Made by a program: the position numbers and the translations under genes
Assembly: GCA_011033025.1 (NCBI GenBank)
Contig: WFMF01000546.1
Coordinates: 46,816 to 110,815 of the forward strand
DNA length: 64,000 bases
Source of the DNA: Beroe forskalii
Taxonomy: Eukaryota > Ctenophora > Nuda > Beroida > Beroidae
Direction: 5' to 3'
The notes under the pieces: generated by a model
What the model was told of the DNA's origin: nothing
Databases searched by the model: none
What the model saw: the letters and a program-made list of their open reading frames with translations, nothing else
In this document: positions 33,101 to 44,512 of the stretch, one piece after another
How the letters are laid out: every line of letters begins with the position of its first letter
How positions within the stretch are numbered: the stretch's first letter is position 1

Positions 33101-36100
33101 CCAATGGTTTCATACCTTATTATGGAAGTATGGAATACCTTTTGGTATACAGTCTCACAGAATAATCCAGGTTCGAGCACTGTAAATCTGACTTTTTAGC
33201 ACGGGTGAGAGATAAATGTAATTATTTTCGGAATTGGTGATATGGAGTAGTTGAATATTGAATATTCGTGATAAAGGGTTTAAATTCCACAGACAACCAC
33301 GACTATTGAGCCATTGTTGCGAGGAAGCTTTGTAAACTACAACCGTAACCGTATGTATTTAAACTTTTAAATACCTCCCCTTGATCCCGGCTCATAATGC
33401 CATTTTTGGCATATATCACAGTTTACTTTACTCCCAGTGGTTCCGATTTGCCGTGATGTGTAGCAAGTGAAAGTTACGCAATTTACATTATATTATCTGA
33501 GTATTTGAGTAACTAATCGGGCTCCTGTGTTGTCTGGGTGGTAAAATTCTGGCTCCTGTATCGTCTCGCAGCCTGATTAAGGCGAGTGGTGATAAGTACC
33601 ATGGTGACGTCGGTTATTAATTGGTCGATTAAGTAGTTACTTTTCTCACACAATAATGATGAATAAAATAATACCTACTATTATATTACACTATCTATTC
33701 ACCTTCAGAAGAAAGCTTCAATTGCTTGGGGGTATAGGTAATCGAGTGCTTCCTTTTTGAATAATGTGGCCCCTGTGCTGGCGCCTGGCAGTACACATGA
33801 AGCTACTAGTATTATTCCTGCTCAATGAATGTTAGGATAATGTCCAGTGGCTCCTGTGCGGGCAGTCATGTCACCCATCTCTCTACATCCTCTTGCATGA
33901 GAGATGCCCGGACCTCTCACTTTACTATATTATAAGGTTCCCTCAGTTTTCGCATGCATATTATGCATACTTATGCATACTTATATTCTGCTCACCCTAT
34001 AATATAACTATAGGACATCATTTCGATGCATATTGTGCATATTGAACTCGGCTTCTCCTCGTACAATATGCACTAATATGCATCTCAATGCTGTCCTATA
34101 GTTATATATTACATATCCACGTACAAAGTATTGCAACATTTCAGAAGAATGAGTGGATGAATGAATCCTCCGCAAGACACGTCTTGCGGAGGATTCATTC
34201 ATCCACTCATTCTTCTGAAACTCTATGTTTTTAGATTGAAATGTTGCAATGCTATGTCTTGCAAATTAATGTAATCAAATTTGAGCCCTGATAATGTCGC
34301 TGAGTGATGAAATTAAACCGAGCAGACATTTCTTATGCATCACAATTTGAGAATTAATGAACCTTTTCTCAATACATCAATAGTAACAATCTGATTATAT
34401 ACGGTCCTGTATCTCTAACAGCTTCAATAGAGATTAGAGATGATTGCACATTTGGATCAATCAAATTAGGGGTTCGAAGAAGGCACTTGATTGAAATTAT
34501 CAGTGCCAAGAAGCCAGCGAGTAACGCTGTACATGCATGCGCCCTTGAAAGCATTTCTGTTGTTTCAAGTGCGCATAATGCCATCATTTGATAAATTCCA
34601 CGATTTCTATATTCCTTAATTTCATCGAATGTGTTTTATTTAGTGAACTTAAATTAGGTAGAAAGTACCACAAACTTGAGCCTTGAAACATTTCCTGCAA
34701 TGGCTACAGTGCTAGTACTATCGCATGTACAGTAATCAGTGTTTAGGTGGGTGAAAGTACCAAAATGTTAGTACCTAAAGTGTTATAGTAGCAAACCTGT
34801 TGCCCTGGTAACAGGTGTATCACATTGTGTACTGAATCTGTCAATTCTTAGTGTATTGCTAGTACATGATGTAGGTATTGTATTGTATTGTATTGTAGGT
34901 TCCCCAAACTCGGAAGTAAGGGGGACAGTACCCTTAAGGGCACTGCCAGCACTGGGGCCACGGGACACCACTTATAGCGACGGCAAGTTGCCACTGGTAC
35001 CCACTGGGTGCTCTGGCTTTATTGGGAACAGCATTTCAGTGACATTGGCTTGGTGAACTTCACTGAGCAATGGGGGTCAGGTGTTAGGCCAGACAAGCCG
35101 CCTTTACTGCTGCACACTACAGTTTGAGTCAACTATATCTCTGTCCAAAGCACAGAAAAATAGATTTACTCTCTCTGTCCACATTGCCATGGGTCGGTCA
35201 AAAAGTCATAAAGGTAAGTGTAGTTTTGAAGGCGTGAGCTGGGTTGCCTTCGGTAACATAAGTGTATTTAAAAAGTGGTACGGATTTCATTTTGAGTGGT
35301 GATTATCGAAATGTCAGGACCCTCCTGCTCTCCTTCCATTATTTTCTTGAATCAGCTGGTGTATCGTCGTCTTTTATTATTATTACCTTGTGTAGGTGTG
35401 CTTCTACGTTTGTTAGTTTTGTGAGATAGTGTTCTGTTGGGGAAGGCTTCTTTTTTGTTATTTGTGGCTTTCTTTCAAAAATATTGGTGTTGTTGAAAAT
35501 TTTATCATTTTGTTGATTAGATGACTACTTTGCAGATCGTCAATGCTATCAAATTGGTATTTGTTGAATATTTCTTTTCTTTTATTGCTGAAATAAGAGC
35601 ATCTACACAGTATATGATGCGCTGTTTCTAGGCAGTTCTCTTCCCAGTTGTAGTCAACGTATTTCATTATTCTGTACAGTATTCACAGTGTTCATTATAA
35701 CTCTGTTTTGTTTTTGTCATGTGATAGTTTAGGTTGTTATGATTGGATAATATTTTAATTAAAGTACTTATTTTCTCATAGTTTAGTGTTAAGATTTTGT
35801 TTGTCATTTTATTTGTCCTGTATTTATAAGCTTTGACTAAACCAGATGTAAGTATCTTAGCCTCACAGCTTATATCACTATATATAAATCTGTTTTCTAT
35901 TGATCTATGGTAGTGTTTGTTAATGATATTAATAAATGTTGTGAATGGTGCTTTATTATATAGTGGATTTGATACTTGTTTTTAGGGAACCTTTCTTAGC
36001 AAGGTAGTCAGCTATTTCATTTCCTTCATGACCTTCGTGGCCAGGTATCCAGTTGAGATTGACTGTGTTATTTCCTCCCAGCCTCATTAAGTGAGTTATG

Positions 36101-39100
36101 GCACATTTTTATTAATTCATTTTTTTGTATGTTTGTTCATTAGAGACTTAAGTACTGCTTGTGAATCTGAGTAGAATTCGATATTTAAATTACTTAAGTT
36201 TTTTGTTTCGTATGATTTCGCTAGCTTTCCATATGGCAATTGCTTCTGCTTGGTAAATGCTGGTGTGTGTTGGGGAGTGGTTCTGCTACCTCATTTATTT
36301 CTTCTTCACTGAATGTTATACCGATTCCTGTGTTGCCTTTTTCATTTTTTGACCCATCTGTGAAGATTAGAAGGTTTGATTCACATTCTTTCACTTGTAT
36401 ACTGTCCCTGTTTTCAATGTTGATTTTGTATGTTTTGTTTAAGATTGAGAAAGGACTAATTTTGTCTGAAATTGGGTTTGGTTCAATTTTTATCACAGGT
36501 TTTAATTTCCAATCAATTATTTCTTGTGTTGATTGTATTTTTTCATTTTTATAGTTATTCATGTTCCAGTGTCTTTCAGTCTTGAGAGTTAATGTTCTTT
36601 TAAAGCTGTTTCTTCTAATTTTAACCAATTGTTTATTAAGGAGTAAATTTAGGAGTATTTTGGGAGTGCTAATTTTACACCTTGTTATCATATGTTGCCA
36701 TAGTTTGTATAGGAGTTATTTTTAGCTATTTGTGATTTTGTTAGGTTCATTGCCCAAACAATAGATCCATAACTTATAATCGGTATGATGATTGTCTTGT
36801 ATATCCAGAGCATTTGTTGTGAGATATTCCCATTTGCTACCTATTGCCCTTTTTGTGGCAAAGAGCCTTTTACTCTTTTGACTACATTCTCGATGTGATC
36901 ATTCCATTTTAGTTTATTATCAATTGTTATTCCTAAGTATTTTTACTGTTTTTGATATCTCAATTTTGTGACCATCAAGTTTGATTGATTTTGGGTGTTT
37001 ATTTTCCCTGGTTGTAGACCAGAAAATTACTTTTTGTTTTAAGTGTGCTGATTTCTAGTGAGTTTTAGTTTACACCATTTCATTATTTTTCTCAACCATG
37101 TTTTTTGTGTTTATTTTTATTCCATATATATATATCTTTCCCAGTACTGAGTAAGAGATTACTTTTAGAGGATTAGTAATCTGATACAGTATTATTTATT
37201 TTTTTTTTAATTTTGTAAATATACTTGTATATCATTTAAACTAATTAAGGTTAATTAATTAATTATTTCTTGATTAATTAATTATATTCTTATGCATATT
37301 TGTACTAGTTATTTGTATATTTCTGTGTTTATCTTGACAATACTGTTTTCTACAATCAAATTTAAGTTATAATGATTCGTAGAGGATTGTACAGATTCAA
37401 TTTATTCTATGTTTTTGAGTAGTGAAATTTAAAATTTTGGCAGAGCTTCCGCAGGGCAAAAGCCCTACTTCAAACTGTTGAACAAAATTCCCCAATATCA
37501 CTTGAATTTAGTGTGACAGATTGGGACCTCACTGGTAGATCTGGAGGATTTTTAGTTCTCATCCGGCTGAAAGCACAAAGAACTATTGACTTTAAGAGAA
37601 AAGACTAATGGCTGATACAGCGCTAGTCTGTTAGGTTGCACATTGTTCTTATATAAGAGCATAAGTTGGCAGCCTACTTGTTGCTTGGTCTTAACGCACC
37701 ATCGCTGTAGTATTAGCAAGCTAATCTACAGACTACGGCCCTCGGGAGCAGCAACGAAGCTCCGTTCCAGGGAATCTCACCGATGTTCTGATTTAACGGT
37801 ATGGTGCCCGAATCATCAGAACCTGGACATGATGTAGGTACTAAGTGCAACAGTACTGATTTATAGTGTGTAACCGATGAATAATTGTAACTTTGTAAGA
37901 TCGTTTAGGTCGTAAGTCTAAGTGTAAGTGATACTCTGAATCAGCCATTTGATGCTAATGACACACCAGTGCTCCATTATTACCAGTTGCCTATAATATG
38001 ATATGTTCCTGCTTACTTTTTGGCTACTGCACTGCCGTCATAATTATTGCTTGCTCAAATACACTGAGCTCAGTCCTCTTTCAAACATTTTAGTGACATT
38101 TCAAAATTCACGATTCTTCGGACTTAATTAAACTAAAAACTAAAAAGTTAAGAAGCAATTTGATAGCTATTGTCCCGGAGAGCCGAGAGGAATGGGAATT
38201 GTTCCCATCCACAGTCCCCCGGCACACTGAGACACTGCCCAGAACCTCTCGCAGATCTGTCCGTCTATTAGTAGTAGATTACTATTAGATTGTTGCGATG
38301 ACTCGCTGCTGATGTGTTATGTTAACCGCTCATGTAATGTAGGGCATTGCTAGTTGCTACTAAAATGTTCGAAACACGCACCCAATCTTAAAATCAGTTT
38401 GGTAACTAAAAACATGTATATTGCGCAGTGTCCTTCCCGCAGAATCTATCTACTTAATTGGCCCTTTTCTAAGTGACCTTGAGAACAAAAAAGGCTTGAT
38501 TCTTTGTCCAGAGGGTAGTTTAAAAGAAACCAATTAAAATGGGGCCGGTTAAATTAAAGGACAATATTTAATTGAGGTCAGATGAAACATTTATTACTTG
38601 GCTTATATTGTGTTTGATTTACTTGAACTTTATTAGTCATTAAGTCATTACATACTTACATAACACAGATAATTAGCTAAATCATGAGATTAGGCCGATT
38701 ATACCAATTGATGCAATTTATCGAATATCGAACATAGATGAGTTTTATTGTTTGTTTCATAGAGTCATAGCATAAAATCCTTGATCTGGTAACTGCTTGA
38801 ATCGTCCTTGTTGATCAGGTATCTTACCTCCTACCTCCTTCAGGAGTTAGCAGCAGTGGTGTACAGCACGAATGTCCTGGGTTTCAAAGGCCCCCGCAAG
38901 ATGACAGTACTCATTCCGGGCATGACGGGAAACAGAGAACGGGTGGAGATCAGACCGGAGTCAGAACATGTGAGTTATTTCCCGGGTAATCACACTATTG
39001 TCTGACGCTGACACTTGTCCGCAATTTATGGAAATTCCTTCAAATTTTGGGGAAGTTATTTGTACTGGAGCTATTAATAAGCTTTGTATTCGTAGGACAC

Positions 39101-42100
39101 GGACATAACTGTACGAAGTCACACATACACAGTGTGTATGTGCGAAAGTTCTCTCTGAATGATCTATGAAGATAGACACATCCTAAGACTTAGAGTCTAA
39201 GATTCTATCTTCATAGATCATTCAGAGAGAACTTTTGGATTGTTGTCTGCTTCCAAATTCCAATCTATTGTTATTATCATTTCGTGGAAAAAGTTAGTGC
39301 TTTGATTCCATGCTATCTTACCAGCAGAACAAACTAATAAAGTAATGAATTAGAATGTCCGGCTCGCGGTCTGTGCTCCTATACTGACTAACCTATAATC
39401 CGTGTACTACGTGAGCCACTTAATACATTCCACTAAACAACACCGTATTGTGTGGTGTTACTTACACTACTGTCTACTGCACAGTACCTTCATTATTACT
39501 CCTTGTAATGCACTATAATGCTGCTGTAGTGCGTGAGTTGGGTACAGGGATGGGAGAATCTGGGGGTTTACAGAATCTGGGAGTTTACAGAATCTGGGAG
39601 TTTACAGAATCTGGGGGTTTACAGAATCTGGGAGTTTACAGAATCTGGGGGTTTACAGAATCTGGGAGTTTACAGAATCTGGGAGTTTACAGAATCTGGG
39701 AGTTTACAGAATCTGGGAGTTTACAGAATCTGGGAGTTTACAGAATCTGGGGGTTTACAGAATCTGGGAGTTTACAGAATCTGGGAGTTTACAGAATCTG
39801 GGAGTTTACAGAATCTGGGGGTTTACAGAATCTGGGGGTTTACAGAATCTGGGAGTTTACAGAATCTGGGGGTTTACAGAATCTGGGGGTTTACAGAATC
39901 TGGGAGTTTACAGAATCTGGGAGTTTACAGAATCTGGGAGTTTACAGAATCTGGGGTTTACAGAATCTGGGAGTTTACAGAATCTGGGGGGTTTACAGAA
40001 TCTGGGAGTTTACAGAATCTGGGAGTTTACAGAATCTGGGAGTTTACAGAATCTGGGGGTTTACAGAATCTGGGAGTTTACAGAATCTGGGGGTTTACAG
40101 AATCTGGGAGTTTACAGAATCTGGGGGTTTACAGAATCTGGGAGTTTACAGAATCTGGGGGTTTACAGAATCTGGGGGTTTACAGAATCTGGGAGTTTAC
40201 AGAATCTGGGAGTTTACAGAATCTGGGAGTTTACAGAATCTGGGGGTTTACAGAATCTGGGGGTTTACAGAATCTGGGAGTTTACAGAATCTGGGAGTTT
40301 ACAGAATCTGGGGTTTACAGAATCTGGGAGTTTACAGAATCTGGGGTTTACAGAATCTGGGAGTTTACAGAATCTGGGAGTTTACAGAATCTGGGAGTTT
40401 ACAGAATCTGGGGTTTACAGAATCTGGGGGTTTACAGAATCTGGGGGTTTACAGAATCTGGGAGTTTACAGAATCTGGGGTTTACAGAATCTGGGGTTTA
40501 CAGAATCTGGGAGTTTACAGAATCTGGGGGTTTACAGAATCTGGGAGTTTACAGAATCTGGGGGTTTACAGAATCTGGGAGTTTACAGAATCTGGGGTTT
40601 ACAGAATCTGGGGTTTACAGAATCTGGGAGTTTACAGAATCTGGGGGTTTACAGAATCTGGGGGTTTACAGAATCTGGGAGTTTACAGAATCTGGGAGTT
40701 TACAGAATCTGGGAGTTTACAGAATCTGGGAGTTTACAAAATCTGGGGGTTTACAGAATCTGGGGGTTTACAGCGATGAAAATATTGATAAGTGACGCCT
40801 TATTAATATCAATTATTTCTGCTTTTATGTATTATGCAAACATCCAAAAAGATTGCAGAGTGCACCGTTTCAGAACTGGTTTGGAGTAGGTATATCCTAT
40901 TTATCTGATTGTCTTTCAGCATTCTATTCAGAGAGTTAGACCGGTAATATAAGTCTCACTATCTGAGTATGTTACTATCTTAGTATCTAAACTGTATCTA
41001 AGACGAGTCTATCATTTCAGCATTCCATATTGGAGCGATATAAGCGCGGTGAGGTGGCTAACCTATTGGAGCTCCACAACAAGACACCAGTGTGGAACGA
41101 CGAAACACAGAGCTACGTTCTCAACTTCCACGGCCGCGTCACACAGGTATTACTATAGTCACTTGATCTATGGAAATGAGATTGTACTATGATGTTTTCA
41201 TATCATTTTATTCCAGATGTGCTGAGGTGACTGCCAAAATTGTGATGTAAGTTATCCCATAATGTTACAGAAGACGAATTTGAGAATAATTTTTAGGTGG
41301 TCACACATGTAAGATTATTTACCTGTAATCTATAGTACTCAAGAGATAATATTGTTATATACATTATACATGCACACCACCTTTTTCTTTGAATCAACTT
41401 TTGCCACAACGATATTATATATTGGCCCTATATTAAGACGCATAAATTATAAAAGTCGAATTAATAATATGCGGTTGATGTTGTAGATTTGTCCTACACC
41501 ATTCTTTTATGTTTCGAGCCTACTATTATAGTACCTATTATGGTTCGAAACTATTGTGTTTCGAACCTAGATAAATTTCTATAATTACATAAATTTCTGA
41601 CAAATATAATAAATCTCTGAAAAATATAATTTTCACTTGTCAGATAAAGAAACAAATTGTAACTACCATAATATTGGGTCGTATGAAAGTTCAGTAGGGG
41701 ATCAGCAGAGGGTCAGCAGGGGGTCAGTAGGGGGTAATTGGTATGCTTTCATACGACCTAATATTGTCTTGGCTCAACGATTGAATTGCTATGCAGTATG
41801 CATTTCTTTTATTCAGAGTGCGCATTCAAGGTGCCTCATCGGACATGACCTAGTTAGCCGGACATAACTTAGGCACCGGAAGCCCAAAATTATACGATTA
41901 TGTCTAACCAAATTATGTGAACATTCATTTCGTTACAGCTCGATTGTTTTTGATTGAGCTCAAAATCTTTCAAAGTTGACATTTCCTCCAAGCACCCATA
42001 ATCATGTCCGCCTACAATTTTGTCTATTAATTTGATGGGGTAACGACAAGTGAATATTATGTGAATATATTCAACACGCTTTACCAAATATTTTTTCCTG

Positions 42101-43565
42101 AAAATTATTAGAAAAGTTAAGAATCGAGAGATCGTACTGGACTTTGTGTTTTGATAGAATTGTAATGCACTGTAGGTTTGTTTATTCAAGTCTTTGTAAC
42201 CATGGAAACAAGTAAAAGCAATATATCCATGCAGTCCGAACATTGAAAGTATGTTACGTCACTCAATGATTCTTTAATCAATCTTTACATCTCCACTTAA
42301 CTTCTGCCTGATAGCAAGTAGAGATAACGTGTTTGTGACGCGTCCGTGTAAAGTAGCGATGTGTGTTGCGTCTTATCATGCATTAATTCTACATTAACCA
42401 TCATATATCCATCATGTAACAGAATATAATATAGAATACAATGTCATGCATCAGCCGTGGAGTACAGTGTAGTTTTACAATCGGCTCCAGCAGAAGCTGC
42501 GTGTCTGGGAATTGGGTGTGTTCGTATGACTCATAGATCTCGTAGGAGCTGTCTGGGAATTGGGTGTGTTCGTGTGAGTCATGGACTTCGTAGGAGCTGT
42601 CTGGTAATTGGGTGTGTTCGTGTGACTCATGGACCTCGTAGGAGCTGTCTAAGAAATGGGTGTGTTCGTGTGAGTCATGGACCTCGTAGGAACTGTCCGG
42701 GAATTGGGTGTGTTCGTGTGAGTCATGGACCTCGTAATAAGAGCTGTCTGAGAAATGAATCTGTTCGTGTAAGAAATGGACCTCGTAGGAGCTGTCTGGG
42801 AATTGGGTGTGTTCGTGTGACTCATGGACCTCGTAATAAGAGCTGTCTGAGAAATGAATCTGTTCGTGTGACTCATGGACCTCGTAGGAGCTGTCTGGGA
42901 ATTGGGTGTGTTCGTGTGAGTCATGGACCTCGTAGGAGCTGTCTGGGAATTGGGTGTGTTCGTGTGACTCATGGACCTCGTAGGAGCTTCTGCTTCTGCA
43001 GCATTCTATCTTTCTATCATTACAATGCTTTTATACGTGACTAATTGATGCTATCGAATGGCCCAATACAGTAATGTACCTACTGCAAATGTAGTTCCAG
43101 CGCGCCGTCTGCAATATAACTTGAATATAACGAAATGATTGATAGAAGGGGGTAAAAGGTGACGAAATGTTTCATATAGAGCAACTACAGCTTACTGAGT
43201 TACTGATATGATGAAAAATATGATGATCCATAGATCTAAGTTATTTAATCACTCATAAACATAAATTATTGCCTGATTGGGTGATTGAAAGCATAATCAA
43301 TCAACCATCTGTCCATCTAGTCCGGGGATTATTGCTCATTTTTCAGATGTGGCATATGCTGACCGTACACGTAATCCATCGCTCGTTTCAGGCGTCAGTA
43401 AAGAATTTCCAGATAATTCACGACAACGACCCGGACTACATCGTCATGCAGTTCGGCCGGGTGTCCGAAGAGGTCTTCACCATGGATTTCAAGTACCCGC
43501 TCTGTGCGCTCCAAGCCTTCGCCATAGCTCTCTCATCCTTCGATGGGAAGATAGCGTGCGAGTGA
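27119..43565 (+). CDS. TUB: Tubby-like protein (TUB/TULP family), eight exons
   Basis: Exons: 27119-27256, 27568-27862, 28229-28329, 30217-30416, 32716-32863, 38844-38969, 41021-41146, 43392-43565. All are GT-AG and in phase, 1308 bp, 435 aa; vertebrate members are about 440-560 aa. Residues 1-46 hold the N-terminal helix ([20 protein letters not shown]) that in TULP3 contacts the IFT-A complex. Residues ~47-178 are Ser/Pro-rich linker. The tubby domain runs from about 180 to the end: [21 protein letters not shown], then [16 protein letters not shown] with the basic residues that bind PI(4,5)P2, LLGTKFT-like [53 protein letters not shown]. The family signatures [15 protein letters not shown] (split between exons 7 and 8) and [10 protein letters not shown] end the protein. 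Known role: phosphoinositide-dependent adaptor that brings membrane proteins to cilia. Exon 4's donor lies inside a minisatellite. The exon 1 donor (GTTAGT) is the weakest call. No lesions are seen; exact orthology within TUB/TULP is not decided. Confidence 0.96.
28330..30216 (+). other. Tubby-like gene intron 3
   Basis: AT-rich intron with no recognised element. The donor is aagg|gtacga and the acceptor tttcccag|gaaga. Confidence 0.6.
30391..32283 (+). repeat. 34-bp minisatellite (~55 copies) that contains the exon 4 splice donor
   Basis: The unit is agcagcactagcaactacct then tatcaggtacactg. The first copy is the last 26 bp of Tubby exon 4 plus the first 8 bp of the intron. Every following unit therefore repeats the coding end, the CAG|GTACAC donor and the start of the intron. 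Most units differ by 0-3 bases; a few carry extra pieces such as aagtagc or acatcagg. It ends at cttacaagctgaag. Reading on from exon 4 past the first donor gives a stop codon within the next unit (TAA or TAG after GAGCAGCAC). Confidence 0.96.
32408..32649. mobile_element. Two adjacent fold-back elements in Tubby intron 4
   Basis: 32408-32482 is a small hairpin: tattagccaattttgagg against cctcacattggctaata. 32484-32649 is a second one with ends ctaagagcatggc/gccatgctctaag, then gctaataaattattgcac against gtgcaataatttctattagc. The centre holds actcggcttcgacaa and actcggctacgcctcgtgc words. Both are non-coding, and both lie before the exon 5 acceptor at 32715. Confidence 0.75.
32864..34002 (+). 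other. Start of Tubby-like gene intron 5
   Basis: AT-rich intron sequence. From about 33935, ggttccctcagttttcgcat and gcatattatgcatac introduce the fold-back element at 34003; the same lead-in is seen at 56830. Confidence 0.5.
34003..34106. mobile_element. 104-bp fold-back element with ACTCGGCTTCTCCTCGT core, copy 1
   Basis: tataactataggacatcatt at the left mirrors gctgtcctatagttata at the right, and gcatattgtgcatattg faces caatatgcactaatatgc. The loop carries aactcggcttctcctcgtac. A sister copy with a nearly identical stem and loop is at 56906-57009. Confidence 0.75.
34139..34220. repeat. Perfect 40-bp-arm palindrome
   Basis: The arms 34139-34178 and 34181-34220 are exact reverse complements with only AC between them: tttcagaagaatgagtggat ... 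and the mirror ending ctcattcttctgaaa. The outer word ttgcaacattt (34131-34141) recurs inverted at about 34239-34249 after a gap. No coding content. Confidence 0.95.
34221..35369 (+). other. Tubby-like gene intron 5, unremarkable part
   Basis: Contains a short tattg pentanucleotide run at 34877-34896 (ttgtattgtattgtattgta). Nothing else was recognised. Confidence 0.4.
35370..37060 (-). mobile_element. 5'-truncated, decayed non-LTR retrotransposon (RT end, RNase H, zinc knuckle)
   Basis: On the minus strand, in order: the end of a reverse transcriptase ([10 protein letters not shown] then [16 protein letters not shown], 36890-37000); the ORF 36221-36691 with the RNase H opening [20 protein letters not shown]; the RNase H segment [20 protein letters not shown] near 36010-36070; and the C-terminal zf-RVT-like [19 protein letters not shown] in 35458-35667. 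The 3' end runs into a TAA repeat (taataataataa, 35373-35386), a tail style known from I-type elements. Several frame breaks mean it is dead. It sits antisense in Tubby intron 5. The clade (I/R1/Outcast-like) is a guess from the RNase H plus zinc-knuckle layout. Confidence 0.82.
37061..38843 (+). other. Tubby-like gene intron 5, distal part
   Basis: AT-rich sequence with ttaattaattaattatttcttgattaattaatta at 37253-37287. At 38455-38585, gtttaaaagaaaccaattaa and ggccggttaaattaaagg resemble the aactggccc words of the MITE at 13097-13779. No exon was recognised. Confidence 0.4.
39145..39235. repeat. Hairpin with perfect 32-bp arms
   Basis: 39145-39176 (aaagttctctctgaatgatc...) is the exact reverse complement of 39204-39235. 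The 27-bp loop contains cttagagtctaag, itself palindromic. It lies in Tubby intron 6, 176 bp after exon 6. Confidence 0.92.
39556..40776 (+). repeat. 17-bp G-rich minisatellite (~72 copies) in Tubby intron 6
   Basis: The unit is gaatctgggagtttaca (17 bp), with 16-bp (ctggggttt) and 18-bp (ctggggggttt) variants and G/A alternation in gggag/ggggg. The plus-strand unit has no stop in any frame, so two overlapping ORFs of over 400 codons run through it. They are artefacts of the period. The array stops 244 bp before exon 7. Confidence 0.95.
41670..41765. mobile_element. 96-bp hairpin element in Tubby intron 7
   Basis: aatattgggtcgtatgaaag at 41670-41689 faces ctttcatacgacctaatatt at 41746-41765 (one mismatch). 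The loop is a short repeat of ggtcagcaggg/ggtcagtaggg. Confidence 0.7.
42475..42995 (+). repeat. 48-bp minisatellite (~10 copies) in Tubby intron 7
   Basis: The unit is gagctgtctgggaattgggt then gtgttcgtgtgactcatgga and cctcgtag. Two copies are 51 bp through an added taa in cctcgtaataagagc. The period is a multiple of three, so both strands show long ORFs (195 and 107 codons). The context is intronic, and I do not call a protein. The flanks also mirror each other loosely (ccagcagaagctg against gagcttctgcttctgcag). Confidence 0.9.
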
Positions 43566-44051
43566 ACACCGAAGGAAGCACGGAGTTCGTGAACGAGTGT
43601 AGGTCACGAATTGATTCGTGCTCGATTGAATCCAGAAATCGTTATGTTGTTAGAATGTACGCGTATTAATGGTGTTGTTATTCGTGACAATGCCACGTCA
43701 TCACGTGTAATATTGTATGGTCTGTACAATCAGAACACGATACATGAAGTGTACGCGCACAACGTTAGGTGTTTGATATTGTCCCAAGGGATCGCTCACA
43801 TGTAATTGCGTAATCAATTTTTCAGCACTTTTACCCCCTCCCTCCCCCCTTAGTCAAGCTTACAGTTGCTAATAATAGTTGTATTTGTTATAGTAACATG
43901 TAGCGTAATCATTTGAAAACGCACTCCCTCCCCCTCAAGCAGATTACGTATCATGTGAACCAGCTCTAAGTGACAAAGAGTCCCCACCAACTTCAGACTT
44001 TATAAACCACTATAATAATTACGATGTTTATTAAAATCAGAGAGATACACA
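43566..44051. other. 3' flank of the Tubby-like gene
   Basis: Would contain the 3' untranslated region. AT-rich, with a C-rich stretch at 43832-43850. No gene seen. Confidence 0.4.
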
Positions 44052-44053
44052 TA

Positions 44054-44510
44054 CCTTAGTACACTTAAGAACGGCATCACGTAATTTGCGCGCACTTTAA
44101 GATCGGAGCACTTTATTAGTGCGGTTTTTATTTTCCTCTAGATTGCAGGAAATCATATTCATACTTTCATAGAGGACCAACGATCGAAAATTTTGCAATT
44201 ATGAAAATAAATCAAATTTTCTACAGTAATTGTATCCATTACAATTTCTATCTTTAAACTATTTAAGTTTTAGCTAGTACGGTCACGATATACAGCTCAT
44301 TTTGTAATTGTACTAATATTTTTGGCCACTATAAACTTATCATTAATTCATGTCCGAAAAAAACAAAATCGAAAAACGCAAAATTCACAAAATTGTTCAC
44401 TTAATTAGCATACACTTAATTTTATGCGCACTTAAATACTATACACTTAATTAGTGCGGTTTTTTCCAAACCGCACTAATTAAGTGACGCCGTTCTAAAG
44501 TGTACTAAGG
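44054..44510. mobile_element. 457-bp MITE with TA duplication
   Basis: The left end, ccttagtacacttaagaacg and gcatcacgtaatt, mirrors the right end, aattaagtgacgccgttcta and aagtgtactaagg (about 30 of 33 match). TA stands directly outside both ends (44052-44053 and 44511-44512), as for Tc1/mariner-type elements. agtgcggtttt and its complement occur inside. Non-coding. Confidence 0.8.
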
Positions 44511-44512
44511 TA

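Noticed and set aside
39448-40795. Two overlapping ORFs of 443 and 420 codons
   Set aside because: They run through a 17-bp tandem array with no stop in its plus frames, inside a Tubby intron. The encoded repeats follow the DNA period and not a protein design.
42457-43044. 195-codon repetitive ORF
   Set aside because: A 48-bp array whose period is a multiple of three. The opposite strand is open too, and the location is intronic.
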